Position numbers and translations under genes: made by a program
Assembly (NCBI RefSeq): GCF_030867095.1
Contig: NC_081835.1
Span: 19,104,501 to 19,168,500, forward strand
DNA length: 64,000 nt
Direction: 5' to 3'
From: Alligator mississippiensis
Taxonomy: Eukaryota; Chordata; Crocodylia; Alligatoridae
Notes under the pieces: generated by a model
Databases searched by the model: none
Seen by the model: only the letters and a program-made list of their open reading frames with translations
What the model was told of the DNA's origin: nothing
Shown: in pieces, positions 48,504 to 59,620 of the stretch
Position numbering within the stretch: the first letter of the stretch is position 1
Layout: the number at the start of each line of letters is the position of its first letter

Positions 48504-49713
48504 TTGGGTTCCTTAAATCAGTTAGGTGGTGCTTCTGAAACTTTTATGTAACAGTGTTGAGGTTTTCAGATATTCACTATTTTTTGGTTTTCTCAATGAA
48601 GGATTGTCCAGCTTGACACACCAATGTCTCAATGTCCCTAGGTGATAAGTACCCACAGCTCTGTAGTCAAATGGTACTTGAGTGCCCCAAAATATCAGAC
48701 AGGGACTGGAATCAAGATTCCTGTCCTGGTTGCTAATCTCCTATTGTTATCAGTAGATCGCGCTTCCCTGTAGAAATTCATTGCATGTACAGGATATAAA
48801 CTCAAGTTCTTCTAGATTTGAATGTCTATGGAAGTTTTCATGAGGAATCAGCTATTAGAGTTAATAGCTAAGAAGGCCCCTTATTTATAAAGTTCTTGCC
48901 TGAGAAGGCAGCTTTTAGAAGCAGGTGGCAACTAAACTATCCTATCTTCCCATTCAAGCCAGCCAGAGCCCAGAAAACAAGCACCTTGCTTTTTCCAGCA
49001 CAAAACAATTATAATCCATATTGGAAGAATTTCTCCCTGTCTCAGAGCTGGCAATGTCAGCTATGAACAATCAGAAATATGTCACTTTCCAGATGTAGCA
49101 CGCGTGTGACGGTGCCAGCTAAATGATCTCAAAGCATGAGCCTCAATAGTTTGAGATCCATTAGCTTGAAGCCATAGCAGACTCCTAAACCACCAACCTA
49201 ATACAGTCAGTTGAGAGTGATAAAAACCTTTCTACTATTCATCTGGGTTACGAGTGAGTTCAGAAAAATGGAATCCTACACAGTAAAATAGTCCCAATTG
49301 ATGCAATACATGGCGTAGACACATCGGCTGCTTTCTGGCTCCTCTCTGAGAAGGTATAGTTGTAGGGCACTCTCTGCAGGTGTACTCAGATGGACACTGT
49401 ATTGGCTAGACCCATCTAGGCATTCTGATCAGTTATTACTTATTTATATAATGTCTTTCATGGGCTCAGGCATTTCCTGTGCAGAGAGGAAGATGCAGTC
49501 TCGACCCCCATGAACTTCATGACTAAAATGGACAAAAATACATGGTTAGATCCAACTGTCTTCTGCCTTACTCTGGTGTAGTTTCAGAGTAACTCTCTGC
49601 TGCCTTTAGTACATTGTGCCCAGTTGTACAACAGTGAAACTGAAATCGGAGGGCAGCCCTTAAAACAGGGAACAAACATTACTACCATCATTTCACTGGT
49701 GAGTTACTGTAGG
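48504..49713. other. Intergenic; no gene seen
   Basis: The part 49430-49530 ('gggctcaggcatttcctgtg', 'gatgcagtctcgacccccat') may be a fragment of the same old repeat as 39555-39650. The rest is unrecognised. Confidence 0.4.
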
Positions 49714-52125
49714 AGAATCATAGAAAGGACCAGAAGGGACCTATAAGATCATGAAGTCCCGTCCCCTGCCATGTGCAGGAGGTAATTGGGCTCAAATGAG
49801 TTCAGCGAGGTATTTGTCCAGCCTCCTCTTAAAGACCTCCAGAGATGGCAACTGCACTTCCTCTGTTGGAAGTGTGTTCCAGATTCTAGTTACAAGTACA
49901 GAAAATAAGTTTTCCTTATGTCTAGCTGAAACGTTTCCTCGACTAGCTTGTGTCTATCAGTCCATGTCTTCCGGGGGGGACGGGACTTTTCTGAAAAGTT
50001 GTTCACCTAGGTCCTGGTGTTCTCCCTTGACATATTTGTAGGTCGCTATAAAGTTGCCTCTCAGCCTTCTTTTGCTCAGGCTGAACAGTCCCAGATCCTG
50101 GAATCTCTCCTCATAGGGCCTGTCCTCCATGCCCATGGTTATGTGGGTGGCCCTTCTCTGCACCCTTTCAAGCTTGTCCACATCCTTCTTGAATTGTGGT
50201 GCCCAGAACTGGATGCAATACTCCAGCTGTGGCCTCACCAACGGCAAATAGAGGGGGAGAAGCACCTCTCTGGATCTGTTGGCGACACATCTGCTGATGT
50301 ACACCAGAGCTCTATTTGTTCTGTTGGCGACTTCATCACACTGGTGGCTCATATTCATCTTCTTGCCGACTGCCACCTCTAGGTCCCTTTTGGATGCAAT
50401 GCCAGCCAGTGGATCACTACCCATTGTATAGATATGGTGAGGGTTCTTCCTGCCCAGATGAAGGACCTGGCATTTGTCCCTGTTGAACCTCATCTGGTTT
50501 TGTTCAGTCCACAGGACCAGCCTGTCAAGGTCTTCCTGAATCCTTGACCTGTCCTCTGATGCACCCACTTGTCCCCACAGTTTGGTATGGTCTGCAAACT
50601 TAATCATTGGACTTTTCACTCCTTCGTCCAAGTCATTAATGAAGATATTAAAGAACATGGGCCCAAGCACTGATTCCTGGGGTACACCATTGGAGATGGC
50701 CTTCCAGGATGAGTCAATTAAGACTCGTTGGGATCAGCCACTGAGCCAGTTCCCAACCCACCTCACTGTAGCCTGGTCTAGGCCAGTACTCTCCAACTTA
50801 ACTAAGAGGATTTAATGGGACACAGTATCAAAGGCCTTGCTGAAATCCAGGTAGATGACGTCCACCTCCTGTCCCGTGTCCAGGTGGTTAGTTACCTGGT
50901 CATAAAAGGCCACCAGGCTTGCTAGGCATGACCTCCCCTCTACAAAGCCATGCTGCTTGCTTCTCAGTACCCCACCAGATATGAGCTTGTGGGTGATGTC
51001 CTCCATGGCAGTTTTTTCAGGACCGAAGTCAGACTGACTGGTCTATAGTTGGCAGGGTCATCCCTCTTTCCCTTCTTAAAAATGGGTACCACATTCACCT
51101 TCTTCCACTCATTAGGGACAACTCCTGTGTTCCATGATTCCTCAAACAGCCTCACCAGCGGCACTGCTATGAGCTCAGCCAGCTCTTTCAGCACTCTCAG
51201 GTGAAGGTTGTCTGGACCAGCTGGCTTGAAAACGTCCAATTCATCTAAGAGTATCTTCACCTTTTCCAGATTGATTTTATGAGGACCGCTGTCATTGCCG
51301 TATTCTCTGAACCCTTGGTCTGGTGACCAGTTCTTTCCTGGTTTCAGGAATACTGATGCAAAGAAATTGTTGAGGACCTCTGCGTTTTTACAGGGGTAAA
51401 CTGTGGGCTTCCCCTCCGTGTTCAGTACGGGTGCCACAGTGGAGCTTGAATTTTTCTTGCTCCCTATGTACCTATAGAAGGATTTTTTGTTATCTTTAAT
51501 TTCGGTCACCAGCTTGACTTCCATGGATGCCTTGGCTTTCCTTGTCTTGTATCTGCAGATCCTGGCCACATGAGCGTACTCTTCTCTGGATCCCAACCAT
51601 TTTTCCACTGGATGTACGCTTCTTTTCTCGTTTTGAGAATTTCCTTTATGTTTCTGTTGAGCCAGATGGGTCTCTTGGCCCTTCTCCCTCTTTTTGCTTG
51701 CATGGGGATGGCCTGTTTTTGAGCTATAAGAGCAGCCTCCTTGAGGAAGTGCCATCCTTCTTGAGCCCCCAAGTCACCCAGATGCTGGTTGCAAAGGGCC
51801 TTTCCAAGTAGACTCCTGAGTTAACCAAAGTTCTCCCGTCTTAAGTCTAGGACTTTGTTCTGCTGATAGAGTTCTCAGCCTTTCGGTGGATGGTGAAACT
51901 GATCAGATTGTGATCGCTGTCACCCAGAATACCTCCGATCTCCAGGTCACCTACCACGTCTTCTCCTTTGGCCAGCACCAAGTCCAGAGTGGCTTTACTC
52001 CTAGTCGGCCCCTCCATAGCCTGTATCAAGAACAGATCATCTATAGTCTCCAGGAAGTTGGTTGATTTGCTGAAGCAGGCTGAATGATCTTCCCAACAGA
52101 TGTTGTGGTAGTTGAAGTGGAAAGG
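49714..52125 (-). mobile_element. CR1 LINE, 5'-truncated and decayed
   Basis: CR1 elements copy themselves by target-primed reverse transcription and usually insert 5'-truncated. Here the 3' end lies at about 49714, where the + strand shows 'gaatcatagaaagg', the reverse of the CR1 ATTCTATGAT tail. The 3' UTR runs to about 49956. Upstream on the - strand come the C-terminal endonuclease part (LGDSDHNLISF, about 51850-52029), WLNRNIKEIL (about 51690), the linker KDNKKSFYRYI (about 51490), and RT motifs YRPVSLTSV, HGFVEGRSCLASL and YLDFSKAFDTVSH (50812-51060). VLGPMFFNIFINDL and KFADHTKLWG follow (50550-50670), then the thumb and C-terminus to 49957. The frame changes at least three times and two stops interrupt the RT (after FDTVSH, and TGA in WLSG-stop-SQRV). 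The catalytic box reads FADH instead of xADD. The 5' break falls near the GDFN region of the endonuclease. Confidence 0.93.
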
Positions 52126-52695
52126 TGGACTTTGGAAATCATCTGTCTAGGACGCAGAGTGAAGGAGGGATTTCCAGGTACAAGAGACAGCACGGGGGCA
52201 GGTGTCAGGGCTGGCTGGAGCAGAGCAGAGAGAGCAGGAAGGGGAAGATGTAAACCACCATTCAAAGAAACCCAAGACTTTCTGTTATGTGCCTCATTTG
52301 GCAACTTGCCTTTCATTCAGCATGTGTCACCATAGTAGGACAAAAGAGATTCATTTACAGGATTTTTATTTAAAAAGCCCATGCTCAAGGGGGCACAAGC
52401 TGGCACTTTCTACAGTGAAGGTTTGGGTTGAGATTATAGGCCCCAGTCCTTCAGCAGTCTTAGCAGGGAGTGCTTTGCCACTGCCCTTGAGGAACACACA
52501 GAGCTGGGCTGAGCCTCACTGTTGTTGGACGCCATGCCTGGATAGGAGAGTGCCTGGAAGCTGTGGAGGATTTGAAGCAAGGACAGGAGGTTTACCCTTG
52601 TATAGTTGGTCTGAGGTCCTACTGTGTAGATGGCTTTACATCTCAAGTTAGGCAATTTTGCTGGAGACCACAGAGAAGAGTAGTTTGCCTGATAT

Positions 52696-52697
<2 letters not shown>
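52126..52697. other. Intergenic; no gene seen
   Basis: Unique-looking sequence beyond the truncated end of the CR1. I see no coding exon. Confidence 0.35.

Positions 52698-52726
<29 letters not shown>
52698..52726. repeat. (TG)n microsatellite
   Basis: About fourteen GT repeats without interruption, 24 bp before a near-perfect hairpin. Confidence 0.95.
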
Positions 52727-52749
52727 CACGCAATATCAGTATATGCTGA

Positions 52750-52861
52750 TAGTTCAGGGTGGCTTCTTAATGAAGATCTGAAATACCTGGAAAAAATATA
52801 TATACAGTATATATATATTTCCAGGTAATTCAGATCTTCATTAAGAAGCCACCCTGAACTA
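52750..52861. repeat. Near-perfect 112-bp inverted repeat (hairpin; possible Tc1/mariner MITE)
   Basis: The arms 52750-52793 and 52818-52861 are complementary at 43 of 44 positions. They begin TAGTTCAGGGTGGCTTCTTA and close around a 24-bp TA-rich loop (centre 'tatacagtata'). The outermost bases are TA on both sides, as for a Tc1/mariner-type insertion at a TA site, but TA is its own complement, so this is weak evidence. The transcript of either strand would fold into a long hairpin. Confidence 0.9.
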
Positions 52862-55800
52862 GCAATAGCAATCACACCTCTACCACTTAGTCCAAAGGGG
52901 AAAGCAGTGATAATACTTTGTACTTCTACAGCAATTTAATGTAAGTCCATTAAGTAGAGGCTGGGGCTGCTAAATGAAGATATATGGTCTGCAGATCTAC
53001 AATTAGCCTTTAGCACCATTGTCAGCCTTTCCATGCTGTTATTACAGGGTGCCATAGAATGCCTGTTACTACAGTGTCTCTTCTGCTGTAGTGTGCTGCT
53101 CTGTTGTTAGCAAGATCCTTTTACCAGTTCTCAGGTGCCCGCATGCAGCGTGTAGCTTGTTCCAGCTTTCTCAGAGGAAGAAAACTCCAGCCCAAAGTGA
53201 ACATGGTTTTACAAGCATGAGCATTTGAGAATGGAGGTTGGAACCTGTAATTAAAGCTACACTGGGTTTGTACAATGCAAAGATCTCAGAGCTCTTTGCT
53301 AACCCTGATACAACCCCAAACCACCTCTGCTGCCCCAGTATCATCTCTGTATCACAAAAGTCTAAACAGAGACACAACGGGGGTTGAGGAACCAGGGGCA
53401 AGCCACATGTACAGAACAAGGGTCTATCTACACCAAAATTACAACTGCGTAAGAGCATAAACACGTTATAAGAATTTGATTTTTACCTAGGTACCTGGGA
53501 CCAAATTGCTGTATAACCCAGTTAAAGGAATCATGTTAAGAGCCTGGAGGCTTTTGCAATTCCCTTAACATAATCATAAACAATTTGATCCTGCCTGTGT
53601 TATAATACAGCTGGGAGACAACCCTACACAAGTGAATTGTCAGTGTAAATCAGACCTTAGCAGTATTGCTGGATATTGAACTTAGGAGTTTTGATGTCCT
53701 AGCTCCTGTTCTAACCACTGAGCAATATGCTTATTATAAACCCTCCTATAACATCTTACAGAAAGAACTGAAGGTGGGAAAGAATTCCACATGATTCAGT
53801 GGAGGAAAATACCCACTTTGTATAATTTTTTTTCCCCCACCAAGCCCATATATTGTTGATCTCTGGTGTGATATAGATTGCATATAATTTCCAGAGGTCG
53901 AAATAAGCTTTAAAAACAAGTTGTCAGAGCTGCCATAGGCAGCTGCTTATGGTCCTCAGTGGATTAAGAATAATGAAGGAGATTTCATGACCTGGGAAAA
54001 GGAGGTGATTCCTGCTTTGAGTTTTATTCCACTTTCAGGAAAGAAACTTTGGAGCGTAATGACTCCCACTCTAGTTCTGTAGTGCTGCAAGATTAGCAAG
54101 CTTTCTCCCCTGCACTATTCAGACGGACTTCAGCACTGGAGACAAATGACCTGCCAAGCCTCTCAAACCCAAACAGAGATTTATGATTGGGCTGCAGGTT
54201 TGCCTGTTCTACTGAGATTTCCCCCTTCTCCCACCTACCAATTTACTCAGGTTTCTCTGCACATTGGCAGAACAGCTCTGAACAAGTAGAGAACTACTGC
54301 TTGCTCTCTTGCACCATAGCATTGATTGCCTGTGTCAATGCAAGTTGTGGCCAGAAGACAGCACAGCTGCATCCTCGGGGCAGTAGAGCCTGTACCAGCC
54401 CACTGCTTCCCACGGCACTGGAAGAGCTAATTCAGTATAGAGCTGAGCTGGCTCTAAGCCATAGGTATGTGTGTCATATGACCAGCCCAGACACCATCCT
54501 GGGTTACTCCACATACAGCTGAATGGGGGACCTTGGAGGTATGGCTTGCTGAAAGCTGGCATAAAGACTTGCGGTCAGGAGCAGGAGGTAGAATAGAAGT
54601 CCTGGTACAGCTACTGGGTGTTAGGAAGCATCTCACCTGTGACTTGAGATAATACAGTCCAGCTTTTCAAAGGTGTGTTGCAGGGGTGGGAAGGATAGTG
54701 TCCTTGATTTTGCATCCCTCAGTTGTTGAGTGCCCAGTTCAGGAGATGGGAAAATCGGGTTCAAGGAGAGTCAAACACTCATGTCTCTAATGGAAATTGG
54801 TAGGAAGACTCTCTCTTGGGTATTCAGATAGGAAGTTCTTTGAGGTGGGGATTGTTGCATACTATATGTGCGTATAATATGCCCAGCACAATGGGGCCCC
54901 GATTGGAAGCTTAATTTAAGCCCTAAAATAACTGTGTGAGAACAGCATCTCTGAAAATCAGGTCCAACATGCCTCCAATTGGGTACACAGTTTTGAGGAA
55001 GCTGGCCCCAAAACTTTCCCTTTCCTGCATGGATTTGGAGCATAAAATCTGGCTTGTTTCGTATTAGTAAAGGTGCTGGTTTCCCCTCAATCAACAGTGT
55101 CCTAGCTTTGCTAAGGGGGATTGAAATATTTTACCACCTGATAATGTCATGCTCACCGTTCTCAACCTCTTTATTGCCTTGGAGGTCATTGATTCCCATG
55201 TAACAACAGGCTCAGACGAGAATATGTTCAATAGCTGACATTTACCACCATTGTCTCTTACTGTGGCACAATGAACACAGGGCAGAAAATGGTAAACCAA
55301 GCATCCAAAGGCTAAACTATTGACCAACACGCATGTATTCTACTCACAAGCCTCTTCCCTTGTCACAGATAGCTTGTCATGGTCAGAGTAGTTCAATGCA
55401 CCAGAGAATTTGTGAATGCGTTGACAGTGCCCAAGGACTCCAGAACCAGATGCCCTCTGGGACTGATGCCTTTGTCTCTGTTGACACTTGATTGATAAAG
55501 GTCCTTAATGGGTAGTTGCCCTTCCTTAGATGGAGCAGGGAGCTACCACCCCTGCTTACAAATCAACATCCCTGCACTGCAGAGAAATGACCTCTGTGTT
55601 CTTAGAGTTTGGCCAATGATTGACCATACAAGGGCAAACCTTCTTTCCTCACTTTACACTCCCCTTGCTGCTAGGCACTCCCATTTCACTGCAGATCATG
55701 TCATCCAGGAAGATGCTCTAATGTGTGTCCAAGTACACTGAGCCTCAAGCCCCCCTCTCCCAGATGCTTGGACTGAAAAACAAGTTCCCTAATGCACTAA

Positions 55801-57479
55801 TAATGCAGCATCTATCAGCAGAGGAGAGGGATGTGGGTACCCCTCTTGGTTAAATCCTCTCCTTGAAGAGGGGAAACCAAAGACTGCATGGACTGTATGA
55901 GGAAGGAACAATAGGAGCTGGTTACATAAATTGGAAATTATCCAGATCACTGCTCAGTGTATTTCCTTTTTCCTTTGTTTAAATATACTTCCTAGTCTGT
56001 GAATATGATTTGTGAGAGGGGTTTTTATTTTTTTGTTTTGAGTAAGTATATTGCAGATGATAATAGAAAGAGTGCAGTGCACTGGCCGCTTTGTTGAGGC
56101 TCCCAACCCATGAGAACCTGCACAGCTGACCTCCTTCGTGCACTGTTCAGCCATGGGCAGATCTAGAATTTTGAAACGGGGTGCCAATGGTGAGGTCTAT
56201 TATCACATATAAAAAAACACATTTTTCTCCAGTTAAAAAGAAACAAGAAGCTTTACTAATATGTTAGAGGCTTGGAGATGTATTCTTCAATTTAAGATTG
56301 TAGCAAAAACAAATCCAACTTCATTGGAATGAGTTAAAAAAATGTTCAGGGCTGTGAAATAAGAGTTTCCTTACCAGGAGCAGCTCACAGACAACAGAAG
56401 TGCAGACCAAAAGCGAGCTTGATGGGTGGAACATCAAGACCATTGAAAAGAAGAGAGGTCTGTTAACACCTGTGGAATGACAAGTTTTGAAGGGATCAGG
56501 TAGATGACAACGAGCCATGAAGTCAAGTGACTCCTTCAGTACTGCCTGACGAGAAATGCTGCTGCCACTGCCAGGCAGCTGGTTTTGAACTTTGGATAGA
56601 CCAGGAATCAAAGTGGAGTGCAAGTGCACCATTGCATCCCCCGTGGATCCACCTCTGGGTTTGTGGGACTGTGTGGACCCTAAATGATTATCACACTGGA
56701 CTAGCCACCTTAACACCATTTTTGGAGAGGAAGCTTGAGCTTTCTTGAGTGTTGAGATTGCCACAGGGGGGTGGCATTGCTGTGATTCTGCCTCCACTTG
56801 CCCAACTATAGGTCTAGCTAGGTAGACTTTGGTCCCAATCCCGCCTGATTTAACCAGTGAAAAAAACCCTGAGGATCTCTCTTTAATCCTTAACAGACAC
56901 TTATATTATGGACATGTTCCCCATCCTCTGGTAGCATTAGGGTCAGGGAAGTTTAGGGTTCTGTTGGTCAGGCCTGAGGACTGCTGGCAGAGCTGTGGGG
57001 AGAGTCCAGGGCTGGGAAGCCAGTGGAGGGGGCTACCAGTCAGGGTGGAGGTGTATCAGCAGAGCATTATTATAGCTCATGCCATGTATGCCTCTCCTCA
57101 TATAAACTATTAACTGATGCACAAAATTCAATGAGAAGACAGCTAGGCTAAAAATCCTACTTCATCAGGAAAAGAGATTTGCACTCATTTTATTGCCTGA
57201 AGCCTACACCTTCTCTGGCCTGCCCACTTGAGCAGCCTCTTTCTTTTAAATAAATGCAGCAGTTGCAACCTTGTCCATCCCTGGAATGGCAGGTGCTGTC
57301 TCTTTGCACGGTGTTAGTAACTTGCTTGGACATGCACAATTAAAATATATAAGATAATGCATAGACTCCCAAGCTATCAATCAGCTGAGGAGATAGGGAT
57401 GATGAACTGAGAGACTGGAGCATATTTATATCCAACTCCCCCGAACTGACACAGAGGCAAACACATCCATTTGTTCCTT
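52862..57479. other. Intergenic; no gene seen
   Basis: About 4.6 kb. A SINE-like fragment lies at about 53650-53750 ('gttctaaccactgagcaata'). At 54830-54930 'gcccagcacaatggggcccc' marks an old repeat fragment. A 158-codon frame at 56321-56797 (-) lacks any domain. No exon is supportable. Confidence 0.4.
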
Positions 57480-57990
57480 TTAAATATAGAGAAACATTAC
57501 GCCGCCAGGAAAACCTCTTGCCGGCTTTGAAGTTTCTGGACTGTCAGATGTGCGTGGTACATGAGAGAGTATTTCAACTCCGAGGTCCTGAGTGTTACTA
57601 AACTCCAGGAAATGTTCAGGGGCTGCATCTGCCCTCCAGTAAGTGGATTTTGCATGTAGCAAGTTGATTGCACCAGGAAGCAGGAGGGGCTCCCCTGATT
57701 CTGTGAACTTCTGTACAAAATACCAGCTGTATAGAGCCAATGCAGGCTGCAATGTTAATTAGCCTAGTATCCATTTAATGACCTTGTGTTGGTTTTAAGA
57801 TATTGAGCTTAGTCTGCTCTTTCTGTAAACTTGGATTTTGTTAAAAACCCAACATAGGAAACGCACGACAATGAAAATGCTCCCATTTGAGAGAGTGTGA
57901 GAAATTAAAAACAGAAATGTTTGGGGGTGGTTAAACGACTCAGTAGGGCTTTGTCCCTGTGATGTCTGGAATAAAGTCAGTCTTTGCTAG
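57480..57990. other. Candidate conserved non-coding block
   Basis: No repeat signature and no coding frame. It is dense in motif-like words such as 'gttaattagcctag', 'tccatttaatgacc', 'ctgtaaacttgg' (forkhead-like) and 'cagatgtgcgtgg'. I infer possible regulatory function from texture only. Confidence 0.3.
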
Positions 57991-58383
57991 TAATGACTTT
58001 GAATTACTAAGGAACTGTCTGCCTGAAAGTAGGATGAATAACCTCATCTAAAGCTGTGTGTAGAGGGTTTTTATCTTGAAAGATTTCCCTCCCCCCACCC
58101 CAAAAGCAGATGATACACTTCACACACAATTAGTGTGCGTGCTCACACACGTTGTGAGCAGGTCTATTTTCTTTTTCTGTTTTTCCTGGATTTTTCTCCT
58201 CTCTTCCATAAAGCTGCTGAGGAGGGAATGACTTTGAGATGGGGAGATTTATGGCCAGTCCATTGTTTGTTTTGTGATTGAAATTTCTGGAATAAGCAGC
58301 CAGAGGAGAAGAGGGGCACTTATAAGTGAGTAGTCTAAAAATACAGTATTGTTTGTGGGCTACATCTGGTCACAGGGTTAAGA
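57991..58383. other. Intergenic; no gene seen
   Basis: Nothing recognised except a short stretch of CACA/GTGTG words near 58120-58160. Confidence 0.35.
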
Positions 58384-58460
58384 TTCATAGATGCTAGGGA
58401 CCTCAACAGATCATTGAGTCCGGCCCCCTGCCTGGGCAGAAAAGTGTGCTGGGGTCAGAC
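58384..58460 (-). mobile_element. CR1 LINE 3'-end fragment
   Basis: 'agattcatagatgctaggga', 'cctcaacagatcattgagtc' and 'cctgcctgggcagaaaagtg' form the reverse of a CR1 3' end. It is of a different subfamily from the element at 49.7 kb, and I recall this form from crocodilian genomes. Only the last 80 or so bases remain. Confidence 0.7.
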
Positions 58461-59119
58461 TTGGGGACTCGTGAATTCACGCTCGACCTGTGACAGGCTC
58501 TGGCTGCAGCCTTGGGCAACTGCCTACTTAACTGCCCTCTGTCCCAATGGTTCCCCATTAGTCAAACTATTTTACCACGGTTTTGTGACAATGAGTTACT
58601 ATCTGATCAATAATGCAGGGTAGAATGACCGGGCTGAGATACTTCTTCATCTCATCTGGAGTCTTATACCATATCCAGAACCCAGTACCTTTGGAAATTG
58701 GGATGATTCTGAGAAACAACATTTTTGTGTTAGCTGTGTAAGATGCAGCAAGGCTCCTTGGGATGACCATGAGCAAAGAGAGTCCATTTTTAAGATGGAA
58801 AAGGAGTGTGGGTGCGGGTGTATGTGTCTTGGGTTGAGCGGGGGAGAGGTGATTTCAGGATGTTTGTGTGTATGAAGTGGCTAAAAATCTCTCAGATGCT
58901 GCTAGCCTTTATAGAGGCCAAAGTGAGTAGGTCTGAAGAAGGCTGACCTGACCTGGCTAAGGAGCATTTACATGAAGGAAAAATATAACACATGGGAAGA
59001 AAGCATTTCAAAAGCTGCTGTGTGTAAGGAGGGGCTCATCCTTCAAGTTCCTTTCCCGGTACACATACACTTGGTGTCATTTGCATAGGAAGCACGTACC
59101 CTGGATTTATGTACATCCA
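58461..59119. other. Intergenic; no gene seen
   Basis: No exon or classified repeat is recognised. Confidence 0.35.
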
Positions 59120-59620
59120 CTTGCTTAAGAGCAGGATCCCATCGTGGCAGTACACTACGTCTGCAAGGAAATCACAGCCATGGAGCTTATAATATTCAAC
59201 TGGTTCCCATAACCCCCGCCCATCTGAGGTTTAATATTAGAACTATTTTTCACATTGAAACCGAAATAGTACAAAATATGGGCCTGCTGTAATTGTTGTT
59301 AGATTATGTGTCACTGTGATAAGATGTAACAAATATTTTCCTACCCAGCAGGGCCCGTTTCCCTGCGTGTAATGGATGGAGAAACTTCTCATAGTCTGCA
59401 GGCAATCGGTCGTAAAAACTTCGCTCTGAAGATTAATGCAATAAGCATAGCCCTGCTGCAAAGTGGAAAGAGCAGAATTAAAATAATTTTTTGCTTTTCC
59501 ACATTTAATAATAAAACTAGGCCTGCAGGGCTGGAAGTAGTCTTTGCTACCACAGCCTTCCCTCCTCACACAAAACACGAGTGTTTTGATTATTGATTGA
59601 AAAAAAAATAAATGGACCCC
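59120..59620. other. Candidate conserved non-coding block
   Basis: AT-rich and repeat-free, with clustered words such as 'gtcactgtgataagatgtaa' (GATA-type core), 'gaagattaatgcaataagca', 'attaaaataattttttgc' and 'gtcgtaaaaacttc'. CpGs survive in an AT-rich setting, which can mark constraint. Inference only. Confidence 0.3.
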
